The notes beneath the pieces are model-generated. The model had not been told where the DNA came from and did not search any database. It saw only the letters and a list, made by a program, of their open reading frames with translations. From Actinostola sp. cb2023 (Eukaryota; Cnidaria; Anthozoa; Actiniaria; Actinostolidae), in contig JAUJYZ010000465.1 in the NCBI GenBank assembly GCA_033675265.1, forward strand, positions 174,501-238,500: DNA of 64,000 bases, given 5' to 3'. A program made the translations under genes and the position numbers. This document shows positions 22,663 to 34,164 of this stretch, one piece after another. Within the stretch, counting starts at the first letter, position 1, and each line of letters opens with the position of its first letter.

Positions 22663-22871
22663 AAATGCTGAAGTTTTTTACATCGTGTAGAGGGAGCATT
22701 TCCGGCAATTTTGCAAAGACTCGGTCTTTTAGTGGTGTACGTTAGTTAGGTTCCTTCTAAGATTATGCATAATTTAAGATTACGCAGCAGAAGCCAAAGC
22801 ATAACAAATGTCTTACAGTGCATCTCGACTTTTATTGACTCATCAGTTTTATTCATTTTATGGACATTTAA

Positions 22872-23876
22872 GGTGGCTCGCGGGTAATTCTTTGAACGAT
22901 GGGTCTCATTATAAATCGACGTTTTGAGCAGCAAAACGTTAACCGATTTCGGATATTTTTCATCCTGATAATCAGGTATTCGTAAATTTCATAAAAAGCG
23001 CAATTTTATTGTGATAAAGACAACATTTGTTGAGTTACAATCGATATTGAAACACTCCATTTTCAGAGAAAATGCTTTTATTTTCCAAACTCCACGATGG
23101 ATTTTTTTCAAAGTACCTCAAACAAGTATACCAGTGTGAAGGATTACTGGTGCCAAGTTTCAAGAAAATCCGTAGGTTGGAAAATGCTCCACAAGCGACT
23201 GCTAAATTTTAGTACAAAATACTATACTCACACACATTGTCAGCGCTGCCGTACAAATTTTAAAATAAAACTAAATTTGAAACTATCACCTGAAAGCTGC
23301 ATATCACTCGCAACTTTAGTGCAAAATTCACGCAAATCGGAAGCATACAACAATCTTTATCAATGAGCAAAGTGCAAGAGGTTTATGTTGTGTATTAAAT
23401 GAAAATCCAAAATATTGCATTCTGCGTTATAAAAACATTTCTGTCGACTTGTTTTCCATAATTTTTCAATATGACATAGAGCAACATATTCGAAAACATT
23501 TCACCAAGTTTCAGCGTGTTCTTTACATACAGTTTGGAGAACTTTGGAAGCAAACCCAGCCACTTCAAGTCATCCGTATTCGAAACTGCTTGGAAAACCC
23601 CATCGTGTTTAAATACCGCTGGATGTGTTTTGAAATGCTTCACGAGTTTCTGCCGCTTGGGAATCACGATACTCCAATGAAATGTTCAATGATAATGTCA
23701 CTATCGATTGTAACTCAACAAATGTTGTCTTTATCACAATAAAATTGCGCTTTTTATGAAATTTACGAATACCTGATTATCAGGATGAAAAATATCCGAA
23801 ATCGGTTAACGTTTTGCTGCTCAAAACGTCGATTTATAATGAGACCCATCATTCAAAGAATTACCCGCGAGCCACC
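22872..23876. mobile_element. 1.0-kb TTAA-flanked element with about 200-bp inverted repeats
   Basis: Ends GGTGGCTCGCGGGTAATTC / GAATTACCCGCGAGCCACC, flanked by TTAA at 22868-22871 and 23877-23880. TTAA duplication is the piggyBac signature. No transposase, so non-autonomous. Its right end lies 20 bases from the stop codon of the C-type lectin gene. Confidence 0.92.
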
Positions 23877-23895
23877 TTAATTCAAAGACAAGTAA

Positions 23896-24089
23896 TCATT
23901 TTCTATCTTTTTCACACATGATAAGATACTTGCTATGACAGTGAGAATCATTCCACAACGACCCGTGTTGTTTAGTAAGGTACATCATTCCACATTCTTC
24001 GGCAACGCTGTTGGGCTCGTTGGCGTTCCACTTCGAGTACTGACCTGACAAGGCTGAACCGTCCACCCACTTGAACTTTTTAGTGGAAT
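23896..24089 (-). CDS. C-type lectin exon 3: EPN and WND motifs, stop
   Basis: Acceptor ...gtctttag. EPN lies at about 24007-24027, WND at about 23945-23955. The exon completes WIGLHRD...FKWVDGS across the splice. Stop codon at 23896-23898. Confidence 0.92.
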
Positions 24090-27000
24090 CTAAAGACATG
24101 AAACTATCTGGTGAATTGGTTTCGGTGAATCAACCTTTTAAAATAATCACTTGACTCAAGTCTAAAATGTGGATGGAGCGAGGAACAGATGAATGAATGA
24201 ATGATTTATTTATTTGTTTTTAAACAAATCAAATTTTAGCGGTCGATTATTCGAATTCAAATGACTTCATATAAAGTAAGTTATCCAGTTTTTTTAATAA
24301 ATTTTGTCATTTAGTGAGCTGGCGCTGAACAAATCAATTTAAAACAAAATAAAAATCGCTGTCCGCCATTACTGAGGTGTCGCCTAATCAGTCGGTCAGA
24401 TCTTCTTGTAGCTGCACAAAAGTCCTGGCTATTGTTCTATTGTCGTTCTATGTATTGTTTTTACATAAAAGGCAATCGACAGGACAATTTGTGCAGCTAC
24501 ATTAAGACCTTGCCTTTGGATCCATGACGTCACTTACTACCAAACACTCAACAAAAATCGACCGAGTGTTATAAACTAGTGGAAGATATGGAAGATTTGC
24601 CAAGCATATCGTCGAATTCTTGCTAGATTCTTAAGATTTTCCCGCGTACGTGCTGAATTCACATTCGTATATTAGCCACATTAGTTTGTTTGGGTTGAGT
24701 AAGCGACGTCACTACATGGCCCGGCGACAACTGTTTAATGGCGGACGTGAAGTTAATCGCAAATTTATAGAACTTCTCATTGGAATATTGAAAATATATT
24801 TCACAGTTTGTTTATTTAGAACATAAAGATTATAATGGCACTGTTTGAGGGGATTTAAAATTTGGACGAAATTTTACGTTCTAGTCCCCCTTTAATAATC
24901 AGTACATGCCGTGTGTTCTCCCAACAAAGTTGGATGGAGCATGAATAAATCAATAACTTTAATTAATTAATTAAAATGCATATGACCCGCTTTTTTTGTA
25001 TTTTGAAAATCGATTATATATGAAGTGAATATAGCCCACAAAATATGTCGTTGTTAAAGTGTATATGACACGAATTTTTTTCTTTCAAAAGTCGATTACA
25101 TATGAAGTGAATAGTGGGATGGTTCAGTATTATTTTGTGATTTGAGCTTCGCATTGGCGAGTTATAAAGGATTGAAATCGTGATATGCTAATTCGGTGAC
25201 GTCAGAGTGGGTATTGCCAAAACGATTATTTATTTTTCCAAGCAGCACTCTTTTTTGAAATAAGAAGAAACTTAATATTTTTCCAAAGCATCATGAAATA
25301 GAAAAAACAAAATTAACATCATGTATATCAATTGTAGAAAACTTTTTGCCAGATTAAAAAATGTCAATAATGTGCACAATGGCGCTTTTGTATAATAAAT
25401 TAAACCCACTCTGACGTCACCGAATTAGCATATCACGATTTCAAAAACCTTTATAACTCGCCAATGCGAAGCTCAAATCACAAAACACTGAAACATCCCA
25501 CTATTCACTTCATATGTAATCGATTTTCAAAAGAAACAAATTCGTGTCATATACACTTTAAGCGTTCCGAATGATTTTCGGACACATCGAAGGCACTGAT
25601 GAAATCCGAAATTAGGCAAAGAGACAGCAGCTTCGTCAGATCATGTGGTCCGGCTGAATCGTCTGGATGTTAAAATCCCGGCCCGGGTTAAAATACGAAG
25701 TTCGGGGATGATTATATTTTGGAGTACTTTTAATTGACCGATTTTCCTCAACGCCGGTCTAGATATTTTTGAATAATCATTGTTTTACATGTGACATATT
25801 ATTATGTATAAAGCTAGAGAGCGACGGATTTGATTTTCCAGTAGATTTTGTTTTGGTGCGGTAATACAGGCAACAAAATCGTGCAACTTATCGCACAACA
25901 TTTTCAGATTGTTGCGTTGCAAGTTGCAGAGCAATGTTTCTCGTATTACCATCGTTCGCGCAACTTGTCGCGCAACAAATTATATTTTCGGTCATTTGTT
26001 GCAGGTTGCAAAACTTTTTTGCATGAAGTAGAAAGAGCTTCTACTTTGCGCAACAAAGTTTTGCAACCTGCAACACGAAAATGTGTTGCGCGACAAGTTG
26101 CGCGAATGGTGGTAATACGAGAAACATTGCTCTGCAACTTGCAACGCAACAATTAATGTTGCGCGACAAGTTGCACGATTTTGTTGCCCGTATTACCGCA
26201 CCTTAAGGTCGCCTGGTCCATGTCGCTGTGCTTGCTGACTGCCGTCAAGACTGCTTGTACTATAAATTGCTCAAAAACCCGTTTAAAAGGTATCGGACAA
26301 TAAAATGAAACACATTTCTGAGAAATATAATGATTGAAGTTTATTCAGTTCCATGTTTGAAAAATTCAGAAGGAAAAGGAATCGTAAAAATCGTACTTCA
26401 AAACTTCATCAAAGCAAATAGGCCGTCATCAACGCCACGGACTTCAAGCAAGTTCAATGTACGAAATCGAGCTCTTTTATTATTATTTTATTTGACCGAT
26501 TTTCCTCAACGTCGGCCTGGACATTCTTGAACATGTCAAAAGCTAGAGGGATCCGCACAGGGATCCCAACTTAGATCTGGGTGTTCGCTGCCACGCATTC
26601 TTAGTCAACTAATATTGTATCACTGACGAGGGCTTTGAAGCCGAAAGGCCTTTGATATCATATAGAACAACGTAGCTGTATGGCGTGTTTCATTGTCTTC
26701 ATATATAGCTAATTGCATTATCGTTGTCGGGTTGAAAATCATGAAAGCTGTGACCAAAAGGAATTCTGGGAAATTAAAATTCTCAAATAACACCGTCAAA
26801 TGATCGACCTTTTTATCCAGACTTGTAGGATCTTAGTTAAATAGCTCATATACCTTCAAAACTACGAGAACATTGAATATATCTGCATGTAATGCGGGTC
26901 ATGAACTGATTTCCCATCCATCCTTGCGGTCTCAGCTTCTATGATTTATGATTTTCAACCCGACAACGATTATGCAATTAGCTATATATTATAAAAGCTA

Positions 27001-28423
27001 GAGAGCGAGGATTTGATCTCCCAGTAGATCTGCTTTGTTTATTTATTAATACATGAACGGATGAATATAAAGGATGGATGGCCTTACCTCGGTGTAATCC
27101 TATCCACAGTAACGTCCCTTTATTAGAATACGTCTGTCCTAGTCTTGCCACGTACGCGTTCTCGCGGGCTGACGTTATGGTTACCAGGTCTCCTCCAATC
27201 GATACACAAGCCTTTCGAGCATCGATCCAGTTGCTGACTTTGTTGATCATTTTGTAGCAGGAGACAGAACCTTGGTATGTCTGCCAGCCTTGTGGACAGT
27301 GAACTTGCACTGATTTTTCGTTGACTTTGAAGAAACAAAAAGAAGGAAACATGTTAGTAAACTATTAGGATACAAGTGTGACTTTATCGATCTAAAATTG
27401 AGATTTTGAGCAAGAAAAACGACGGCTCCACGGCTATTCACATAATAAAAAAATACTGATATAATTAACTTTATTTATCCGCGGTAATTGACTGTCAACA
27501 AAGTTGGTTTACATCAGTGCAAGCCGTGAAAAAAAGATTATATAAAACCTCCCATATATATAAAACTTTATATTAAATCCGCTGAAACTCGAATCATCAA
27601 ATTAATCACTTTATAGCCTGCCCCATCCCTAATAGACCTAACCCTCCGCTTTAACGCACTTGACCACGAGGGATTACGCTGCCAAACTCTGCATTTGTTC
27701 TAGCTTTTGAAAAAAATTTGCATTGCAAATACCTATTAACCAAATTGGGGCCGCTATTCGCTTGTTAGGGGCCGCTATGCGCTTGTTAGGGGCCGCTATT
27801 CGCTTGCACGCTTTTACCATATATGGAATACGTATTACAACCCCATCTGATTATACTTGTATTATGTACATTGCTGCGGGCGCTTCTTGCGGGACGCGCA
27901 CAGGGAGCCCAACATATTACATTTCTATGCACAGGGATCCCAACGTATCGCGCGCGCTCTACCACAGGAAACCCATCAAAAAAACGCGCGATAAATGTAT
28001 TTATATTTATTATTAAATAGCCTCAAAAGCAATGGTTGGGCTGCCTGTGATCCGTGCTGTGATTCTTCACAATCACACAACTAACTTCTGCTTTGTATAC
28101 TGATTCGCTTAAATCAAGTGTTTATCCAAAGGAAAACGATATCCACTCTTTCGAAATTTAGTCATTGTTTCAGATCATTTATAATGATGAAAATATATTA
28201 AATATACCATTTACATTTGTATACATTTTGATATTTCCTCACCTGTGCAGTTTGCTACCATAGCGATCAACTGATCAACCTTTTGCTCCAATGTTTCTAT
28301 CTTTTCCGTCAGCTTCGGAGTGTGGCACCTATGAATGTATGTATGTATGTAGCAAAAGCCACAGGCATTGTCAATGGCAACGACGGCCAAGACCAGCAGC
28401 AAGAAGGCGCTTAGTTTATACAT
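23896..28423 (-). CDS. Secreted C-type lectin, three exons, complete (203 aa)
   Basis: Predicted secreted, calcium-dependent sugar-binding protein. Exons 28423-28243, 27324-27088 and 24089-23896 join with GT/AG sites, both introns in phase 1. Residues 1-21 form a signal peptide (MYKLSAFLLLVLAVVA). Then a Cys/His-rich patch, a short coiled coil (LTEKIETLEQKVDQLIAMV), and a long-form C-type lectin domain from about residue 65 to the end. The domain has CPQGW...CYKM, WIDARKACVSIGGDLVTI, LLWIGL, the calcium/sugar motif EPN and the WND motif, ending HSKYLIMCEK. EPN usually means mannose-type ligands. The coiled coil suggests oligomers. Introns are packed with MITEs. A role in microbe recognition is plausible for the family but inferred. 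Confidence 0.92.
24408..24501. repeat. Small foldback MITE, TGTAGCTGCACAAA family, copy 1
   Basis: Termini TGTAGCTGCACAAA / TTTGTGCAGCTACA and internal TCCTGGCTATTGTTCT. Second copy at 47903-47997. Lies in lectin intron 2. Confidence 0.85.
25058..25557. mobile_element. Foldback MITE, AGTG/TTAA family, copy 2
   Basis: Ends AGTGTATATGACACGAATT / AATTCGTGTCATATACACT with TTAA on both sides (25054-25057, 25558-25561). Interior arms (GGTGACGTCAGAGTGGGT / its complement) are related to copy 1. In lectin intron 2. Confidence 0.9.
25855..26202. mobile_element. Complete GCGGTAATAC-family MITE
   Basis: 348 bp with arms of about 150 bases: GGTGCGGTAATACAGGCAAC ... GTTGCCCGTATTACCGCACC, right flank TTAA. 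Interior repeats GTTGCGCGACAAGTTGC-type words. In lectin intron 2. One-armed copy at 3569-3729. Confidence 0.9.
26270..26465 (-). repeat. Dispersed repeat, copy 2 (inverted match to 6960-7135)
   Basis: Same words as the 7-kb copy in opposite orientation, ending GCAAGTTCAATGTACGA. Confidence 0.75.
26701..26989. repeat. Inverted-repeat element, ATATATAGCTAATTGCAT ends
   Basis: About 45-bp arms (ATATATAGCTAATTGCAT...TTGTCGGGTTGAAAATCAT and complement). Non-coding, lectin intron 2. Confidence 0.85.
27088..27324 (-). CDS. C-type lectin exon 2: N-terminal half of the lectin domain
   Basis: After acceptor ...cttcaaag; donor CCGAG|gtaagg. Carries the N-terminal Cys pair, WIDARKAC and the WIGL core. 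Confidence 0.9.
27872..28049. repeat. Half copy of the GGCAGCCCAA-family MITE
   Basis: Shares GCGGGACGCGCACAGG, GCGCGCTCTACCACAGGAA and the terminal AGCCTCAAAAGCAATGGTTG with 15093-15421. Left arm missing. Lies in lectin intron 1. Confidence 0.8.
28243..28423 (-). CDS. C-type lectin exon 1: signal peptide and coiled coil
   Basis: ATG at 28421-28423; donor CACAG|gtgagg. Just after the signal peptide a (GTAT)n tetranucleotide run (28335-28351) is translated as CYIHTYIHRC. Length changes there would shift the frame, so either it is constrained or this piece is recent. Confidence 0.88.
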
Positions 28424-28538
28424 CTTAGCTGTTGAATTGAATCAAAGACGGCTGTCGGTAGGATCGACGGAAAATAGCGCAGTTGTTTGGAGTGTCGCTG
28501 GGGCAAGCTTAGCCAGAGTTTTTTTTTTAACATGTTAC

Positions 28539-28990
28539 CACATGAAAGCTCTCAGGTGCAATTATCAAAGTAAACAAGACACTTTAAATGTGATTATGTC
28601 AATTAATATTAATTGAATCAAGAATAATATATGCTTCAAGGAGTATAAAGGAAAAAATATGCCGCGAGAAAATTGAACATTGAGTTCGTCAAACCATGAT
28701 TCTTAGTACATAAAGAGTGAGAATCTAACTCCCATAAGAACTGCTACCATATAAACAATTGACTCCTAAAAGTTTAGGAAAAACGCTGGTTACCACGGCA
28801 ACCTGTGAATTTCATTTTTATTTTCTTCTTCTTAACTTCGGCATTACCATAAAACGCAAAAGAGAACTAAAATTGACTAAACAAAATCATTATGAAACCT
28901 AATGATGTACAAGTTATGTCTTCTGAGATCATTTATATTATTTCCTTCGCTTGAGCAGTTTTCGCGTAATGAATTATTTTGTTCGAAACT
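28539..28990 (+). repeat. Segmental copy upstream of the lectin gene (copy 2)
   Basis: Matches 3734-4113. It begins about 115 bases upstream of the lectin ATG, so it includes the presumed promoter side. Relative to copy 1 it has an extra stretch around 28685-28705 and 28760-28800. Confidence 0.8.
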
Positions 28991-29034
28991 AGAAAACTGA
29001 CGCGCGGGACGACCTGACTTGGGGCTTTTCATAT

Positions 29035-29100
29035 AGGGTTTTGTGGTGGGCTTATAATCGGGGGGGGGGGGGGGGGCATATATAACGGGGGGGGGTCTTA
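29035..29100. repeat. Poly-G tracts
   Basis: An 18-base and a 9-base G run separated by CATATATAAC, next to GTCTTATAACCGGGAGG-type words at 29378-29430. Could form quadruplexes, and is a likely site of sequencing length error. Confidence 0.9.
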
Positions 29101-29650
29101 TGAAAGGGAGGAAAAAAAACGTCTGAAATCCGTTCTATTTAAAAAACAATGTTTATAATCGTGACCATATTTTAGCTAAACAGTGTTCATGCAACAATAA
29201 CAGTAAAAGTTTTTAAACGTGAATATGCTCAGAAAAAACTCTAATCTGAGCGGATTTTCAAGCAAAGGGCTATCGTATACTACTGGACTCCATCAGTCTC
29301 GTTTGCTACGTACACCTAATTGCCTGATTATTGTTTCCTGTAGTCATGTTACCCCGTATGGGGAGGAGTAAATGAAGGGGGTCTATAACCGGGGGTCTTA
29401 TAACCGGGAGGTTTTATAACCGTGATTCTACGGTATAGTGAAATCAATCTCAGGTGGCCATGCAGCGGAGTTCTCGCAGGATGGGAGCAATGTGATTTAG
29501 AGCGTCGACTAGTTTCCTTTACAAACTTATTTGTACACTTTCTTCGGGAAGGGGATAAATGACAATGAGTTTCTGCAGTGCTTACACACGTAGGGGAAGA
29601 AGCCAACAAATCGGTACTACATTTGAAGAAAAGGAGAAGCAATATATTCA

Positions 29651-30410
29651 ATGGCCCATTTCGCGGTTAATGACGTATTTCTGGGTACCCTGTGGATTAA
29701 CACGGAAGCGAGGCAATTTCGGGCAACTTCGATTAATTTGGCCGGCTTTGCCACAAAATGGCTCCTGTGACAAGTCGTACATGACGGTATTAAATTGGAA
29801 AAGAGAACGATTAGAGGAACTGGGACATTTTTGGAGGAGATTGAAGAAGTAGATAGTCGACGTTTTGAGACAAAGGGGTATTTTTCAACTAAGAAAATAC
29901 CGGTTTTACGTGAATTTCTTCTACTACACGGTGTCCAAACTAGTGACTCGGGCAAAAATCGTACAAAGAAAGTGCTGGTTTATCTTGCTTTCAACACTTA
30001 CTTTTCACCTGGAAAGCATCGATAAGGACACCGAGTCGTCATATGATGTTGTAAAAGAAAAGCATATGACGGAAAGTGGGTGTTTAACCTCTCTTTTCTT
30101 TCTTGTTCTTGGGAAAGAATATGTTGACTCGGGTGCATTTGCTTTCTTTATAGCTTGAAATTTTACACTTTTTCACACAAGCCACCTTTTTCTTTCGCTG
30201 TTAGGGCAACCAAAGCCGGCACATGAATGCCCGAGTTATGTCAAACGACTAACAACAAAATCTACGGTATTTTACGATCGTTCAGTACAGAAAAATATCA
30301 TACTGCGAATATTTTGTAAACAAGCCGCCTGAAGTTGCCCGAAATTGCCTCGCTTCCGTGTTAATCCACAGGGTACCCAGAAATACGTCATTAACCGCGA
30401 AATGGGCCAT
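29651..30410. mobile_element. 760-bp element with 80-bp inverted repeats
   Basis: Arms 29651-29730 and 30331-30410 are near-perfect complements (ATGGCCCATTTCGCGG ... CCGCGAAATGGGCCAT). No transposase seen in the 600-bp centre. No clear target duplication. Confidence 0.88.
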
Positions 30411-30424
30411 TGCTGGGTTTCAAG

Positions 30425-30600
30425 TGACGTCAATTCCGGTCTCGTGAGGAATTTTTATCAGCTGAATTACATCTTTTCAATAGAATTCGCTCTGCTTGAT
30501 AGCACATGATGGTCATGTTTGACCACCAGTTGGGGCCAGATAATGAGACTCAAGGACTTTTATCAGCTGATTGAAACAGAGCTATTGAGAGAAATATAAT
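30425..30600 (+). repeat. Dispersed repeat, CCGGTCTCGTGAGG family, copy 2
   Basis: See copy at 19741-19925. Here CCGGTCTCGTGAGGAATTTTTATCAGC and GGACTTTTATCAGCTGATTGA mark the two ends. Confidence 0.78.
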
Positions 30601-31429
30601 GAAAGCATGGAATCTTTTGAAGAGTGTTCAGAATTCCTGAGACTTCTGGGAGTTGAGATTTGTGACGTGCTACAAACACCCAAAATAATGTTGGTGTTGA
30701 TCAATATCCATGTCGTGTGACCGTAAAATGACTCGCAAGTGCTGAGGAAATAAGCTTAGTGATTGTAGATTGAATCCAATGGACGATTTCATTTCGGATG
30801 TTAATCTTAAAAATGGTAATAGTACAATTACAATACGATACAATGTAATACAATGGCATATACACCTATTTCAAAAAAGGTTGTCGAAGACATCAGTCCA
30901 TAGGTTCCAAGACCAAACTGCATTATGAGTAACAGCTTGAATAGCCAAAAATAGCACTTCCTGCATGAAAACCTGTACTTATGATATTGTAACTGTTTGA
31001 TTTCAAATTTTGAATCAAATTTTCTCTGTTATGCCTTAGCGAAAAATTCACAATCATCTGTAAAAAATATTTATATACCCTAAACAAACGCAACGAATTA
31101 GCAAGTCCATGTCCCCACCGAAACAGATATACACTCAGAAACTTTAAAATTATGTAACGCAATTATCACCTAGCAACCATTCTATTTTAAACGCCAGCGT
31201 TATATTAACGGTCATTCATTGTAACTTGCCTGATGAGTGTGGTCATTTTATGATCATATGAAACAGACCTGTAGCAATAAACCAATGAATCAATTCTAAA
31301 AGTCTTGAACTACAACTATTATTATATTTACTGCTCCTATAATGTTGAGCACTCTCTGGAAAACCGTTCTAATATCAGTCAATATTAGAATTTATAATAT
31401 ATAATATATATTTTTCAATTCATTCACAG
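30601..31429. other. Unassigned stretch upstream of the charged-repeat gene
   Basis: No repeat or exon identified. The first exon(s) of the downstream gene, including its ATG, should lie here or further left but could not be located. Confidence 0.4.
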
Positions 31430-34164
31430 CCAGATAACACGAGTTATTTAAATGTCAGCGATGATGGTGAGTGATGTATTTCAAAATGAATGGGAAAAAA
31501 ATAAATTATTAATCCTTTTTTTGCCCTTTTTCAGAATCAACATCAGATGAAAATGAAGAAAGAGAGAAACGGGCAACAGCTTCGACGATGAGAAATAGTA
31601 GAAGGGAGAAGGAAGGGCAGGAGAGACAGGAGAAGGAGAAACAGAAGAAGAAGAAGGAGAAGGAAAGACAGGAAAAGGAAAGACAGGAGAAGGAAAGACA
31701 GGAGAAGGAAAGACAGGAGAAGGAAGATGATGATGGTGAGTAATGTATTTGTATAGGTAATAGCATGGTTTGTAGTGATATTTGGGATAAATTACACAAG
31801 TGATGTTTCAAAATTGTTATATTATCCCTAATAATATACATGTACATGAAAAAAATACTCGATTCTGATTGCCTTAGAGCAGTGCAGTTGAAAAGTGCAG
31901 TGCAAATTACCTTTAATATGCACTGCAGTGCAAATTACTTTTTTTTTCATGAATATTATTAATTGGTAATCATACGGTTTCGAGTTCAATTTGGAAATAA
32001 TTTGCACGTGTTTTTCAAAGAGTATCAAAATTGCATGAGCCCGTAGGGTGAGTGCAATTTGAGCTCTTTGAAAAACACATGAGTGTAAATTATTTCCAAA
32101 TTGAACTCGAAACCGTATGATTACCAATTAATAATATCACGTACAAACCATGCTATTATTTGTTTATACCACTATCTGAAAAATAGTTTTGCAAGCAACA
32201 GTACACCCTCGACTGGACTAACACAACTCAGCAAACTTCTTAGTTTTACTGTCAGCTGTGAAAAAAAAAAATTTGTAATGTTTTTCGAAGTCAGACAAAG
32301 AATGATAACACAGAGTGAAAAGTGATCTAGGCTTCATTTATTACCTTTTGCAGCGATCTTTCTTTGATTTTGCCACCCACAAAAAAAGCATCACTAAATG
32401 GTCAATCATATATATACGCTGCCTTCTGCAGAGTCATCCAAAGAAAAGCTTCTTGAAATGCTAAAACATTAATCCATGTGTATGTGTATGTACATGTACT
32501 TTTGGCTTTTGGTGTGTTTTTTTGGGACTTGTTTATAGTTCATTTTTTGTCTTTTAGCACTGAAAACATCCTTTGGTTTCATCCGCCATTTTGTTTCCAT
32601 GAGGCAAGAGAGTGGTTTAATACCATGGAAACTGTAATTTTCACGTGGTATTTCAAATTATGCTGAAATACCACTGCTCTCAACCAATCAAATCGCTGAA
32701 ATTTTTCAGATAGTGGTATAACAAAATGAAGAAAAACATTTTTGTATTAATCCTTTTTTGCCCTTTTTCAGAATCAACATCAGATGAAAATGAAGAAAGA
32801 GAGAAACGGGCAACAGCTTCGACGATGAGAAATAGTAGATGGGAGAAGGAAGAGCAGGAAAGACAGGAGAAGGAAAGACAGCAGAAGGAAAGACAGAAGA
32901 AAAGACAGGAGAAAGAATATGATGATGGTGAGTGATGTATTTCAAAATGAAGAAACAATTTGTTTCTTTATTAAGTCTTTTTTGTCCTTTTTCAGAATCA
33001 ACATCAGATGAAAAAGAAAGAAAATGAAAGAAAAGAAACGGGCAAGGGCAGCGATGATAAGAAGTAGTACATTTGAGAAGGAAGAGAAGGAGACACAGGA
33101 GAAACAGAAGAAGAAGAAGGAGAAACAGGAGAAGGAAAGACAGGAGGAGACACAGGAGAAGGAAGATAAGGAGAGATGGGAAAGGAAAGAGAATGAAAGA
33201 CAGGAAAGGAAAGAGAAGGAACGGCGAGAAAGGGAGGAGAAGGAACGGCGAGAAAAGGAAGAGAAGGAACGGCGAGAAAAGGAAGAGAAGGAACGGCGAG
33301 AAAGGGAAGAGAAGGAACGGCGAGAAAAGGAAGAGAAGGAACGACAGGAAAGGGAAGAGAAGGAAAGACGAGAGAAGGAAGAGAAAGAAAGATGTGAAAA
33401 GGAAGGTGAGAGACGAGAAAGGGAAGAGAAGGAACGGCGAGAAAGGGAAGAGAAGGAACGACGAGAAAGGGAAGAGAAGGAACGGCGAGAAAGGGAAGAG
33501 AAGGAACGGCGAGAAAGGGAAGAGAAGGAACGGCGAGAAAGGGAAGAGAAGGAACGACGAGAAAGGGAAGAGAAGGAACGACGAGAAAGGGAAGAGAAGG
33601 AACGGCGAGAAAGGGAAGAGAAGGAACGACGAGAAAGGGAGAAACGAGAAAGTGAAAGAAAAGGAGAGAAGTGAGAAGGAACGGCAAGAACTGGAAGAGA
33701 AGGAACGACGAGAAAGGGAAGAGAAGGAATGGCGAGAAAGGGAAGAGAAGGAACGGCGAGAAAGGGAAGAGAAGGAACGACGAGAAAGGGAGAAACGAGA
33801 AAGTGAAGAAAAGGAGAGAAGGGAGAAGGAACGTCGAGAAAGGGAAGAGAAGGAACGGCGAGAAAGGGAAGAGAAGGAACGACGAGAAAGGGAAGAGAAG
33901 GAACGACAGGAAAGGGAAGAGAAGGAAAGACGAGAGAAGGAAGAGAAAGAAAGATGTGAAAAGGAAGGTGAGAGACGAGAAAGGGAGAAGGAAAGACGAG
34001 AGAAGGACGAGAAAGAAAGATGTGAACGGGAAAGGGAAGAGGAGAGACAGGAAAGGGAAGAGGAGAGACAGGAAGGGGAGGAGAACGGAATGAGTAAAAA
34101 GAGGAAAAGGAGACTAGAAAGAAGGAAAAGAGAAAGGGATATGAAGAAACAGAAAATGCAATAA
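31430..34164 (+). CDS. E/K/R-rich charged-helix protein gene, 3' exons, with exon duplication
   Basis: Function unknown. Four exons are visible: 31430-31466, 31535-31735, 32772-32927 and 32996-34164. Donors are GATGATG|gtgag and acceptors ccctttttcag; internal exons are phase 1/1 and so can be repeated without frame change. Exons 2 and 3, and the start of exon 4, are duplicates: each begins ESTSDE and continues with Glu/Lys/Arg/Gln. Exon 4 is mostly a 24-bp repeat read as EKERRERE, which should form a long single alpha-helix. It ends KKRKRRLERRKRERDMKKQKMQ, a basic, NLS-like tail. In exon 4 the frame from the splice site meets TGA at 33025. The acidic frame is shifted until about 33655, then returns to the original frame, so two compensating single-base changes are present. 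Upstream exons were not found. Confidence 0.6.
31955..32135. repeat. Inverted repeat in intron 2 of the charged-repeat gene
   Basis: Arms TATTATTAATTGGTAATCAT... and complement, about 75 bases each, around ATGAGCCCGTAGGGTGAGTG. Confidence 0.88.
33180..34075 (+). repeat. 24-bp minisatellite (GAGAAGGAACGGCGAGAAAGG type)
   Basis: About 35 imperfect units, almost purely purine on the plus strand. A block (around 33670-34000) repeats the order of variant units found at 33330-33440 and 33600-33660, showing larger-scale duplication inside the array. Long ORFs on the minus strand and in other frames here (Pro/Leu/Ser- or Arg/Asn-rich) are shadows. Confidence 0.95.

Noticed and set aside
29559..30158. 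ORFs on both strands around 29.6-30.1 kb
   Set aside because: They lie inside or across the 760-bp inverted-repeat element and show no transposase motif.
33073..33660. Arg/Asn/Lys-rich frame of the same array
   Set aside because: Out-of-frame reading of the repeat in its first half; only the second half coincides with the acidic frame.
33004..33687. Minus-strand 227-codon Pro/Leu/Ser-rich ORF
   Set aside because: Antisense shadow of the 24-bp E/K/R minisatellite; pure repeat composition with no start context.
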